Below are positions 1-9,871 of a DNA stretch of 64,000 nt, piece by piece. The stretch lies in NCBI GenBank assembly GCA_000611715.1, contig AZYM01000209.1, positions 203,150 to 267,149 on the forward strand, read 5' to 3'. The position numbers and the translations under genes were made by a program. Below the pieces are notes generated by a model. It was not told the origin of the DNA. It saw only the letters and a list, made by a program, of their open reading frames with translations, and did not search any database. This DNA comes from Scolecobasidium constrictum UM 578. Lineage: Eukaryota; Ascomycota; Dothideomycetes; Venturiales; Sympoventuriaceae. How positions within the stretch are numbered: position 1 is the stretch's first letter; every line of letters starts with the position of its first letter.

Positions 1-2
1 GC

Positions 3-1337
3 CTTGACTCAGGCGAGACACAATTTCAGATCTGGAATCCAGGCCTTCCAATAGAAGCGCAGCCCAAGAAAGTTCGAGGCGCATTCGCGCCTGACCGACG
101 CACAGCGGTCAAAGAAGTCCGCAAAAAGGGAGCATGCCTGCGGTGCCGGATGCTGAAGAAGTCCTGTGACTCGGCAGATCCTTGTCAAGAATGTGCAAAG
201 TTGGAGAACGCGCGCATGTGGAAGGGTCAATGTGTCCGAACACGCCTAGCACAAATCTTCAACGTGTTCAGCTCAACGCTCTTTATGAACATCGCACATA
301 ACACAATCGAGCAGCTACGGAGTACGACGGGATTCACGAATCTGCCAGGCAGATTGGAGGTCAGCTACTTCGCCAATGCCGGACTATATGTGACTTTTCC
401 GTGTTCCCGAATGGTTGCACCAAGCAAGTACTCTTCTCTTACAGGAGCCATCTCAGCAAACGGGAATCGTTCGAGCATTATTATCAATACCGAGAACGAA
501 GGCGTTGGTGTCGGGTCCACATTCGACGCAAAGATTGCTCAGTATGGAGCACGGCTGCTTGCTATGCACATGAATGACGCGACTGCACACGTCATGTTTG
601 GTCATATTTCCAAATGCATGTATCACACTCTGCGAATTGGTCTCACCATGAACGATTGCGTGCTGGTTGCTCGGGCCATCGACCTCTTCATGTGCGTAAC
701 ATTCCTTGTCAAGGGAGACAATGAGCTGTTGGCCATCCATGAGCCGCGACTACCACCCACTAATGCCCCTGTCGATCTTGGACATAGCGCACTGCAGCAC
801 GGTGAGGGCGTGCACTACATCTACATCCAACTCCGACGTAAGCTGGAGCGAGCGTGCGACCTGCACTTCAAAGCGATCATGGCAGAGCTGGAGAAGTCTC
901 TCATTCAACGGAAGCAGGCTGACAACTTCGAGACTTTCGTGGGTACGGTGATTCTGCTGAGGTGCCTGGAGATGGTGGCATACATGTACAAAGGATACGA
1001 TCACCTCGTGGACCCGTCTGTCACAAGTCGAAAGGACACTCTCTACGGAGCCGAATCTTGGCCTCTGGATAATCCACCAAGTCACTACTGGGAGCAGGGC
1101 GAGCGCTTCAGCGACCTTCTTGTCAGTATGCTCAGACTTAGGAGAGTTCTGCCGGTGATGAGAGTGCGCGATGGCATCATCAAGACGGACAGTCCCGAGA
1201 AGAATGCTCGGGAGTGGTTTGATGCCATGAGTTTGCGGGCGGACGTATTGCAATTTGCAAGGGACAAGCCGTATGACAGCATCGATGGTAACTCGTGGGA
1301 GCTCCGATGGATGGGCAAGCTTTTTGAAACGCAATAA
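3..1337 (+). CDS. Zn(II)2Cys6-type transcription factor, 5' end outside window
   Basis: The reading frame is open from the window edge (first full codon at base 3) to TAA at 1337, so the N-terminus is missing. Near residues 44-75 of the visible part is a cysteine cluster: CLRC, six residues, C, five residues, C, two residues, C, and a last C after twelve residues. This is the fungal binuclear zinc cluster with an unusually long last loop. It is preceded by a basic stretch (RRTAVKEVRKKG). The remaining ~380 residues resemble the mostly helical C-terminal part of fungal regulators but hold no motif I can name. An internal ATG at 150 would cut the zinc cluster in half and is not the start. The target genes are unknown. 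Class confidence is good; function unknown. Confidence 0.8.
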   Translation, partial: LDSGETQFQIWNPGLPIEAQPKKVRGAFAPDRRTAVKEVRKKGACLRCRMLKKSCDSADPCQECAKLENARMWKGQCVRTRLAQIFNVFSSTLFMNIAHNTIEQLRSTTGFTNLPGRLEVSYFANAGLYVTFPCSRMVAPSKYSSLTGAISANGNRSSIIINTENEGVGVGSTFDAKIAQYGARLLAMHMNDATAHVMFGHISKCMYHTLRIGLTMNDCVLVARAIDLFMCVTFLVKGDNELLAIHEPRLPPTNAPVDLGHSALQHGEGVHYIYIQLRRKLERACDLHFKAIMAELEKSLIQRKQADNFETFVGTVILLRCLEMVAYMYKGYDHLVDPSVTSRKDTLYGAESWPLDNPPSHYWEQGERFSDLLVSMLRLRRVLPVMRVRDGIIKTDSPEKNAREWFDAMSLRADVLQFARDKPYDSIDGNSWELRWMGKLFETQ

Positions 1338-1658
1338 ACCATAAACATAATCATAATAGGAGACGAAGACAACGGTGATGACAAGCTTGCTATTTCATTT
1401 AGCTCTGCTCTGCGTGTTTCAGCTCCACATCCCCGATAGAGTCTTTTGTGTTGACGGGGAATAAAATACACCACTCGAGACTCGATCCACCGTCTTCTTC
1501 GTCAGTGCAAGACGACCCATCGTTCGTCGTTCGCATTTCGAAACGTTATGCTATGCCTGCCCCGTGGAAACACAAATGTGCAAATCTTTGAATAGTCCCA
1601 GGTTGACTCCGTACATGACCCATGCCGTGATTTTGAGAAGGAAGACTTTTCGAGTTGT
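1338..1658. other. Intergenic, convergent 3' ends
   Basis: This spacer lies between the stop of the zinc-cluster gene and the stop of RPL35, which converge. It should hold both 3' UTRs. I see no further gene in it. Confidence 0.6.
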
Positions 1659-2172
1659 CTATGCCGAAGCCTGCCATCATTTGTCAGTCATTTACCCTGC
1701 CATTGTGCCCTGCTGCTCGCTGATGACCCACCTTGACTGCGTACACCCGCTGTGGGAAGTGCATCTGCTTCTTCTTCTGCTTCTCGGTGATCAGGTTCGA
1801 CTCGTGCTTCGTTAACCGGCGGCGCATGGCACGGGTCTGCTTGGGTCGGAGATCAAGAGGCATGTACTTCTTGTTCTTGTAGAAGAGGCGGAGTTGTTGA
1901 CGCTGGTTCGCGGTGATGACGGTGTTGACCTTTGCGATTGACTTGCGCACGTCGTGGCTGTGGACCTCAATTGTCAGCATGCCTAGCCCCAGTGCATCTC
2001 ATGCATCCATTGAGCAGTTTCCGTACATCTTGCTGAGCTTCGACGAGGCACCACCGGCAATCTTCTGGGTGCGCAACTGCACGAGCTCCTGCTTCAGCTC
2101 ATCGAGCTGCTTGCGCAAATCCTCCTTGTTCTTGCTCCACAGCTGGGCTGCCTTGACCTTTCCGGTTGACAT
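1659..2172 (-). CDS. RPL35: 60S ribosomal protein L35 (uL29)
   Basis: Spliced CDS of 127 residues: exons 2172-2027, 1957-1732 and 1670-1659. The product is uL29, a large-subunit protein beside the polypeptide exit tunnel. Exon 1 starts MSTGKVKAAQLW and carries the N-terminal helix. The first intron (69 nt) splits an Ile codon and restores SKIHDVRKSIAKV, the family core. Exon 2 has YKNKKYMPLDLRPKQTRAMRRRL. A second intron (61 nt, donor GTGGGT, acceptor GGCAG) follows AVK, and the last exon codes only Ala-Ser-Ala and the stop, giving the expected AVKA-type end. Reading through instead would add an atypical tail (VGHQRAAGHN...). The gene is divergent from the eEF1B gene, with 331 bp between the start codons. 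Confidence 0.95.
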
Positions 2173-2503
2173 TGTGGCGAGATGTGATTGCGAAGGATTG
2201 TAGGTGGGCGGAGGAAGGTGAGGTGTGGGCGAAAAGACGTCTCGTGCGAACTTTTGGTGTTCGAAAATTCCACTACCACCAATTGATTCGTGCGGCCTTG
2301 GCGAAAATTGTGCCTGATGCAGGGCTGATTGCCTGAGGCGGCCAGAACCCTGCAACGCCGCGTGAATTTTTCTTTTGAGTGGCTAGAACACCAGAAAACA
2401 ACACCGCATTCACGACACCAGGAGTGATACACAATTCGATACCCAGACTTCTTTTCTTTTTGAACTTACGCTTGATCACACAAACCGCTCCAAATCAGCA
2501 ATC
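2173..2503. promoter_or_regulatory. Shared promoter of RPL35 and eEF1B-beta
   Basis: These 331 bp separate the two start codons of divergently transcribed translation genes. Both promoters and both 5' leaders must fit here. I see no clear TATA box. Co-regulation is inferred from the arrangement. Confidence 0.6.
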
Positions 2504-3523
2504 ATGGGCTTCACCGACCTCGTCTCCGAAGCTGGCCTGACCAGTGAGTTCCACTATCAACTGCTGTCGCAGAGCTTAAGGAGGTTGTGACTAACAAACA
2601 TCAAGTCCTCAACAACTTCCTCAAGACTCGAAGCTACATCGTCGGGTATGTCCATGATCCCCACTGTCCCTATGAGAGCTCCATGCACCACCTTCGTATA
2701 ATGATGAAGAACGTTTGGTCCGTGTTTAAGAGGCGGCTTAAGACCCCGCTGCATGACTAAATCCAAAGCGTTTTGCGCACTTCTGATTGCTACTGAAGCT
2801 TCTTGTCTTCTCTCAAGCTTGTGTCAGGAGCTATGACTGACATGCTTGTAGCCACAACCCAACACAGGCCGACGTCAAGTGCTTCCAGGCCATCAAGTCC
2901 CAGCCCGCCGCTGAGAACTACCCATATGCCTTCCGCTGGTACAGACACATTGCCTCCTTCGAGTCCGAGTTCTCTCAGCTGCCAGGCGACCCGTCCAAGG
3001 AGTACACCGCCTACGGCCCAGAGGTCTCAGAGCTGCCAATCTCCACCAAGGCACCAGAGAAGGCCGCAGAGGAGGACGACGATGATGTCGATCTGTTCGG
3101 CTCTGACGACGAGGAGGAGGACGCAGAGGCAGCGAGAATCCGAGAAGAGCGTCTCGCTGAGTACAACAAGAAGAAGGCTGGCAAGGTCAAGCCAGCTGCC
3201 AAGTCTATTGTTACGCTCGACGTGAAGCCATGGGGTATGTTGGACAACAAGCTCAGGCTCACACCTTGCGAACTGATGCTAACATCTTTGCAGATGACGA
3301 GACCGACATGAAGGCCCTCGAGGCTAATGTGCGCTCCATCGAGAAGGACGGTCTTACCTGGGGTGCATCCAAGCTTGTCCCAGTCGGCTACGGCGTCAGC
3401 AAGCTCCAGATCAACTTGGTCGTCGAGGACGAGAAAGTCTCCATCGATGATTTGCAAGAGCAGATCGCCGAGGACGAGGACCACGTCCAGTCCAGCGATG
3501 TCGTCGCCATGCAGAAGTTGTAG
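2504..3523 (+). CDS. EFB1: Elongation factor 1-beta (eEF1B alpha subunit)
   Basis: Spliced CDS of 230 residues: exons 2504-2543, 2606-2645, 2852-3234 and 3294-3523. It is the nucleotide exchange factor that reloads eEF1A with GTP in the cytosol. Exon 1 gives MGFTDLVSEAGLT; the first junction restores an Ile codon and the second restores GHNPTQADVKCFQAIK, the GST-like N-terminal part. The middle has the acidic linker EEDDDDVDLFGSDDEEED. The last junction restores KPWDDETDM at the start of the catalytic C-terminal domain, which ends VVAMQKL as is usual for the family. The second intron (206 nt) is long for this window. Small 40-nt exons at the 5' end are typical of highly expressed fungal translation genes. 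Confidence 0.95.
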
Positions 3524-5172
3524 ATGACTGTGAGTGCGATGACACTCTCAGATTCTCCTTTGTACGAAACGACATTATGCATGGGAAAAACGGGATGTTA
3601 TGAGATCATGTGTAGATGATGGACTAGGTATGAGCGTGGCATGATCATAGCAGGTCAAGCGAGCCGACGCTGCCGAACATTGCGTAAGACTTTCTGCAAG
3701 CAATAGATGGCGAACAAAAATGATACACATACACCAACACTCCTACGCAATCTTCGACTCGCGAAGAGATCCTTCGCTAACTCTGCCCAACATACAAAGT
3801 TGTGCTTCTGTAGCGGTGGTACTCAAGGCATTGGACCATAGGAAGCCATCATGGTCATCTTATCAGATCATGCTTGCATGAAGCAGCTACCAAAGGCTGG
3901 GCGGTTGTGCGTGATGAGCGCTCCCAGCTTCAATTCCGCAGTGGATCCGACGATCTCCTGAACATTAACCATGTTCATCAAGCAGTCCGCGGAGCCAACT
4001 CATCTTGCCAGTTGCTTGAAACAAGCACTTCGACAAGGACCGCGAAGAAAATGAAAGCAATTATGACACAATTTCCCAAGCTCCTCCAGTCTGGCTTCTC
4101 GGTCTCCAGTATGAAGCGAGGGCTCCACTTGCGCCAAGATGAGGGCATACGCAATCCCAAGACTTCGCTTCTGCGAGAACTTTTCGGCGCAAGTGATCGC
4201 TTGCTAGCATCGCCGGCTCAGAGAATTAAACCTCTTCGTCCATCATTGCCGAATTCCCTCGCTATGCGTTTGCTGGTACATTGGATCACTGTATGGCTTG
4301 CAGACTAGAATTGCCTTTCGTGCGCTTGTGTAGCTTGACTCAATCTGCAATCTCATTTCTGAGACGGAGTGAGATTGAAGTGCAGTCCCCTCATCCATGA
4401 TCAAGCGCAGTACCTGAACTAGGCCTACGTAAGTGTCTTCAGGAACATGCGAAGGGTCTTGCGCTCCCGCATCACCAGAAAGCCCTGCATCCGAAGGTTG
4501 AAGAAGAATCAGGTTAGCAAGGCTCAGCCTTGTGGGACAGCTTGCGCGACGCAGCAAATCACAGGCCAGCCCCGCTGCTGGAGCTTCGGTCTCTTCCGCT
4601 GCAATTGGCTCCGCCGATCGCCATCGCAAACATGTACTTTGCCCGGCGCGTTCAAGTCTCTCGTGGAAACCTGGAAGTGCTTCGTCCCTATCTGGCCCTT
4701 TCATTTGCAGATCGCGCTGCAGCCCACCGTAACACAGCGACTCGTCATGCGCAAAGCTTGCGCGTAGTCCGGCAGATGGCCGGCAGTGAGGACGAATTGG
4801 TGAGGAAACTCGTCCGTTCTCAGCTTGTGTCTTCTGACTTGCGACCACTTCCCCGTACGATAGGCACATGTTGACATACGCCAATGCGACTAAGGATTCT
4901 GAAGGGTTCTTGTGCCTGCGTAAGTGTGGATCCTGCATTATTCATTGTCCTCGGAGTGCGTTTGTCGTCCGCATGAGGATTTGATGCAAGCATCCGGGCA
5001 GGTTGGCTGGTAAGGGCTCGGATATATATTATGGATCGCCAGTGACCTTGCTGCGAGGGCAATCTCAAAGAGCATATCAATTCCTCTCCCTTGCGCAAAG
5101 ATACCCAGATCGCTTCCAACAATACCTCGACTCCAGCCATTATCGACCACTCCATCACACATCAAGTTCAAT
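3524..5172. other. Intergenic region with no firm gene
   Basis: About 1.65 kb between eEF1B and the repeat peptide gene. It holds competing open frames on both strands (see the uncertain ORF at 4243-4938). None has a recognisable domain. An A/T run ATATATATT at 5022-5030, about 145 bp before the peptide gene's ATG, could be its TATA element. Confidence 0.5.
4243..4938 (-). CDS. Uncertain ORF, hypothetical protein
   Basis: A 231-codon frame from a true ATG at 4938. I recognise no domain. It has a mixed, somewhat Ala/Leu/Glu-rich composition (AAEETEAPAAGLACDLLRRA) and no signal peptide or membrane segment. Shorter frames on the plus strand overlap it (around 4447-4874). It could be a lineage-specific gene, an exon of one, or chance. 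It is listed because it is the longest frame in an otherwise empty 1.6 kb. Confidence 0.25.
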   Translation of the reverse strand: MQDPHLRRHKNPSESLVALAYVNMCLSYGEVVASQKTQAENGRVSSPIRPHCRPSAGLRASFAHDESLCYGGLQRDLQMKGPDRDEALPGFHERLERAGQSTCLRWRSAEPIAAEETEAPAAGLACDLLRRASCPTRLSLANLILLQPSDAGLSGDAGAQDPSHVPEDTYVGLVQVLRLIMDEGTALQSHSVSEMRLQIESSYTSARKAILVCKPYSDPMYQQTHSEGIRQ

Positions 5173-5576
5173 ATGCGCTCCTCAATCATCCTGTCATCGT
5201 TGCTGGCCACCATGGCTGCTGCTATTCCAGGTATGGCCTAACATGTGTGCGCGGAGACTGGAATAGTACGAGCTAATTCTGAGCTTCAGCATCGCCGATG
5301 AAGCGTGATCCCCAAGTCATCTCGAACCTCAACTGGGTCATTCTAGAGAATGGTCAAGTCGGCCTCGAATTCGACATGGACGGCGTCCGAACCACCCGCA
5401 CAGACATGACTCCTCCACCTACTCCTGCGCCTGCAAAGCGTGACGCCGATCCTCAGGTGATCTCGAACTTGAACTGGGTCATACTTGAGAACGGCCAGGT
5501 CGGTCTTGAGTTCGACATGGACGGTGTCCGAACAACTAGGACAGATATGACGCCTGTCCCAACCGCTGCCGCATAA
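5173..5576 (+). CDS. Secreted precursor with two Kex2-bounded peptide repeats
   Basis: Spliced CDS of 114 residues: exons 5173-5230 and 5290-5576, with a 59-nt intron (GTATGG...TTCAG) after codon 19. Residues 1-20 form a signal peptide (MRSSIILSSLLATMAAAIPA). SPMKR follows, then a 36-residue unit (residues 26-61, DPQVISNLNW...RTDMTP), a Pro/Thr/Ala linker ending in KR (62-70), DA, and a second identical unit (73-108) with a short tail. Lys-Arg sites directly before each unit are the layout of Kex2-processed repeat proteins, the architecture used by fungal alpha-pheromones and some ribosomal peptides. Each unit has one Trp and no Cys or Tyr, so it is neither a typical alpha-factor nor a Tyr-based dikaritin core. 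No UstYa-type oxidase is seen nearby. Structure confidence is high; function unknown. Confidence 0.85.
5307..5555 (+). repeat. Two-copy coding repeat in the peptide precursor
   Basis: Copy 1 is 5307-5414 and copy 2 is 5448-5555, each 108 nt with a 141-nt period. By hand alignment 18 of 36 codons differ (20 bases), and every difference is synonymous. Confidence 0.95.
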
Positions 5577-6092
5577 GTTCATTTCGATGGAGCACGCCAA
5601 AACGATACCCCAACTACCACCACGGTGTTGCTTCATATTACGGAATAAGGAGCCGACCGGCGCGGCATTGTATATAGTGCATGCTGAACTGCATTAGCAT
5701 ACTACATGAATGAATTATGTCTCACAAATCCAGCCTCGTCCTCAGCCTTGCTCTCAGAGCAGACCTGTAAAGTGCGAATGTTTCAGGAGCTGATGACTGC
5801 AAGCGATTTCATGATGTTTTTATCACGTCCTGCAGCATCAGGTGTTGTTTCATGGGCAGCGAACAATGGTCGCCAAAACGTGGTTGCCTTTCAAGGTCCA
5901 GCTTCCAGAACATACACAAAGCTCCACCCGCTACGTCATCGCCTCCAAGTATCGGGCCACACCCTCCTTGTGACCAGACCACAACCAGGAATATAAGTAC
6001 TTACAAGAAGACAATCTGACACTCTTAACCGATAGGTATCAAACCACACAACACCACTTTTGCAGACCATCAACAACAAGAACCAAAAGAAA
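5577..6092. other. Intergenic, promoter of the I78 gene
   Basis: It holds the 3' end of the peptide gene and the upstream region of the I78-like gene. An A/T element near 5990-5997 (GAATATAAG) lies about 100 bp before that gene's ATG and may be a TATA box. No further gene is seen. Confidence 0.5.
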
Positions 6093-6389
6093 ATGCCTCT
6101 CGTAGTACCAGGTATTCAGTCCAAGGACGGTGACAAGACCAGCGACTGGATGAACAAGCTTATGGGCAAGAAGATCGGCGAGTCGAGCGATGAAGTCACA
6201 TTCGCGAAGAAGGATCTGCCATCAGAGCATCGCGTCTTGAAGCCGGGTGACATGAAGACCATGGACCACAAACCAGACCGGTATATTGAAGTATGATACA
6301 CGACAATTTAGACAGCTAACTTCTAGCCCCACAGACTGAACATTCACGTTGGCGATGATGGCACCGTTGAGAAGGTCACGCATGGTTGA
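6093..6389 (+). CDS. Proteinase inhibitor I78-like small protein
   Basis: Spliced CDS of 80 residues: exons 6093-6280 and 6335-6389, intron 54 nt. The junction inside an Arg codon joins HKPDR to LNIHVGDDGTVEKVTHG. This C-terminal block (PDRLN-hydrophobic-H-V-acidic-GTV) is the signature of the I78 peptidase inhibitor family, and EHRVLKPGDM before it fits the family's first strand. The ATG at 6093 is the first true start in frame. The family typically inhibits serine proteases through an exposed loop. Without a signal peptide this copy is probably cytosolic, perhaps controlling vacuolar or internal proteases (inference). The ~30-residue N-terminus (MPLVVPGIQSKDGDKTSDW) is not family-specific. 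Confidence 0.85.
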
Positions 6390-6557
6390 GATCATGCTCC
6401 GGGACAAACATCATGAGAGATGGAATACGACAATAGCATTACGATTTAGGTAGATCAGACGGCTTGGAGTTGATACCCAAAGCTCATTCCAGAATTCTAC
6501 CCTGCTGATAACCATCTATTCGCTTCCAACGAACAACAAGTGTTTCATGCGATGCTG

Positions 6558-9500
6558 TCAAGAGAAATAGTCTTTTCTCTCAGGGATCTCGTCTTCATCC
6601 TCATCATCCTCCACGACTTTGCTATCCAAATGCGATGACTCCGTGGCTATTCTGAGGCCGTTGATGGGACTGCCATTCACGCCACTGCTGATACTAAGTC
6701 GTGACGTGCGTAATGTGATGCCGTCCTTGCGTGGGCTTGCAAGTCCAACGTCTTGGAGCGCTCGCTGCAGTGTCGAGCCATCCTCATCGAGGGCTCGCAG
6801 AAATCGTGCAAGCTCTTTGCACAGCTCCCATTCTCCTTCGTTCTTAGCTCTTCGAAGTAGCTCCACGACTTGCTTTGAGCTACTTTTTGCACCTGCCTCG
6901 TCTTCCAGCGTGTGCAATACCAGCAGATAGCCACCTGCAGTTTTCAGATCGCCTCTTTCCAAACTTTGCGCAAAGAGCTCCTGTGGGGGCGGTAGGTGTG
7001 CAAAAAGTGTTCGCCAGGACCGCACCTCGGTCTTGCGAGTGCATTGTAGAACGATCTCTAGATATGACGGGAATGAGGAGAGGAAAGATAGTACGCTTGG
7101 GAGCAGCGCTTGGTCGGGTGGTGGAGGATTGTCGACTTCTTCGTCCAGAACATCGTGAAGAAGGACTTCGAGCGCATGCGGAAAGTAAGGGAGATGTTGG
7201 TAACGATGGGACAGGTAGAGCGCGGACGGTGTGTTGTACTGCCCTATGTGGTACCGTAGGACTTGCGGAAGGAAGAGATGTGTCTAGCGATTATTAGCTG
7301 GCTGAATCTTCTTGACATGGCCCATTGGCTTACGCGATTGACATGGCGCATGAAAGTAAAGCTCGTGTCACGCCTCTGCACCATCTCCGATTCCACGCCA
7401 AACAGCACGCCTTTATCCAATAGTGCAGACAAAGGGTAGAAGTCCACAGGTATCTTGACCGGCTCAGGGAGGTCCCTCGCCAATTCGGGCGAAGCCGACG
7501 CGAGGAGATCCTGAACGTCGGTCCACACCCGCATGTCCACGCCATCGAAGAACCACAACGAGTCTCTAAGATCGTTCTGGTAGTATAGTGGCACATCAGG
7601 TGCTTCCAAGGGGCTGATTGCCGCGCCATTCGCAACGCTGTGCATGATGGGATTAAAGTTCGGTCGTTCTCGCATGAGAGCATAGTATTCAACATTCTGA
7701 GCGATAATTCGCATCTCGTACTTCAGCTCGCCCGTGTCCTTCGTGGCAGGTTGAAGGGATACCAGCTTTCCGTCGACCAAGAATATGATGGTTGCTAGGG
7801 CCACATCTTGTGATGGGTCGCCATTGTCGAGCTGTTCTTCTGGCAGAATCCAGCTTAGTGCCCGTACCCGAGGAGGCGCTCGTATAATGCCGTTCAGTGC
7901 GATTTGTCCCACCCTGAGCAGCTTCACAGATGAATTGCTCACGTTGATGATGTAGTGCAACAGGATGTTATCGTACATGTATACGAGTAGTGAGTCGGCG
8001 CCTGTCGGAGTAAGAATGACCACAGCTGATTCGAGCTGCTCGATGTGCATTATGTTGTTGCCGCTGAGACTCGCTTCTCTTGAGTAAATTCGTAACTCGT
8101 ATGTGTCGTAGCTGGTCTCAACAGCAGCAATAAGCACATGTTGATGCCAGCACATACCACCGCGTACGGTGAAGTCGCTTTCTGCATCCAGATCATCGAA
8201 AGTCTTCCATCGCCCACTATTGACACTATAATGTGCGAGCCCTCTTCTGCCAGCTACTGCGACATAGCGCCCATCGTTGGCAATGACTGCGTTCCGAATT
8301 GGCCATTGGCGAGCCAAGTACACGAGCGGCACATCGACATGGTGCCAGGAGCCAGCTTCACTCGAGACTTGTGTTAAATTCGGAAGATCGTGTCCTTTGT
8401 ATAGCATGAAGCCAGCATTCGTTTGAAGGAGCGACCTGGAAACATTGGCCGATGAGAAGTTGCCCACGATAGCGCTTCGGGCCAGGTCGACCATCCACAG
8501 CTCATTGTCGCCATGCCCAAGCAGGACTATCTGCGAGCCGCCGCCCAGCCAGAAGCCATCTTGGACTCTCAAGAGCCACTGTTCCCCATTGCTCTCAGAT
8601 ATGTCACGCTCAGCGGTGAAGCTACAGGAGCCGGGCTTCCCATAAACGCTCCACATCGCCCACCCTTGCTCGTACCCAACAACTAAGCAATAGCCATCGG
8701 GTGAATAGCTCAGGAATGTTAGCGCGCCGTGACTCGTGCTCGCAGCGGGAGGTGGCTTTATTCTGTGCGATAATGCGATGTTGCCCGTATAATCTTTCGC
8801 ATTATACACCAGCACATCACCATTCGCACAGCCCACAGTGATCAGGGAGAATCTGGCATTGATCGTTGCTCGTACAGCTTTGTGTGCAGGCGACTCTGGA
8901 TTGTGGAAGCAGTATCCATGGAAAGAACGTTGTCCAAGCGAACCATCCGACTTCTTGCGCGCTTTCGTTCTCTGCACGGCATATGCACAGCCATCGCTCG
9001 TGATCCAGGTAGAGATGTTCATGGGCCGATCGAACACCATGTCCACAACAGAGACTTCATTTGCGACCCACGGCATGTTCTTCAGTAGGTGTGTACTATG
9101 CTGCGAACCTGACTTATCCGCCACCCAGCGTATGCACTGCATAGCCGCAGGTCTGTTCGTAGCCACGATCAGCTCATCGTCAAGCGCAAGCACTTTCGAA
9201 ATGCCAGACTCCAGCTTAATGACCATCTTGAACTGCAAACTGACTTCTCTTACTCCATGACCTTCACCTGGTCCCCAGTGAGGATCCTCACCCTGCCGTA
9301 TAGCCAGTCCACTTAAGCTCTTATGCCGTGCATGTCCGCTGCCATGATCCGCATATGTCGTCTTGTAGATTTGCGCCGTGGGCTCCGTCGTGAGCGAGTA
9401 CGTGATCAGATATCCAGAGGTAGTTTGTATTACTACGACTGCAGAATCTGGTCTCAGCAAGACATGCTGGTTTGGACCGTATGACTGCAGCGACTGTGGT

Positions 9501-9871
9501 GATCGCACCACTGATGCGACTACGACCGTAGGCTTCGCCTGCCATGCCGACAGCGTCGTTTCGGTGACTGTCACAAACAAATGTCCACCCCTTGCTGCAG
9601 CGACAGACACAATCGCATCGCCAATGCCATTGCCATCTTCGCTGTCATCTTCGTGCGCGCCATTCAGATCGCCCGGTCTTATGGTCTCCTCGCTCTTAGC
9701 TCGCGACCTGCCGCCTCCGCCTCGGTCGCGGGAACCCGTGCCATTTTCCGACTTCTCTTTCTCTATATCGTCCCTCAATCCATCGTTGGATTGGACAATC
9801 TTGTCCTTCTGCTTCCGCAGCTCTTGCTTCGTAGCCGCATATGTCCTCGGGGCCCCGATCGGCCAATACAT
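6558..9871 (-). CDS. RIC1: RIC1 homologue, Rab GEF subunit
   Basis: Spliced CDS of 1087 residues: exons 9871-7334 and 7283-6558, with a 50-nt intron (GTAAGC...GCTAG). With Rgp1, Ric1 forms the exchange factor for the Ypt6/Rab6 GTPase at the Golgi and supports endosome-to-Golgi transport. The start MYWPIGAPRTYA matches the conserved N-terminus. A basic, Gly/Arg-rich insert follows near residues 40-70, then a large beta-propeller region (WD40-like). The RIC1 domain begins about residue 840; the splice joins FMRHVNR to THLFLPQVLRYH and continues LYLSHRYQHLPYFPHALE, its characteristic block. The C-terminus is low complexity and acidic (VVEDDEDEDE). Length is normal for filamentous fungi. Confidence is high. 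Confidence 0.93.

Noticed and set aside
5173..5576. Peptide precursor as a dikaritin (ustiloxin-like) or alpha-pheromone gene
   Set aside because: The repeat lacks Tyr and Cys, is much longer than known cores, and no UstYa-like oxidase with HxxHC motifs is nearby.
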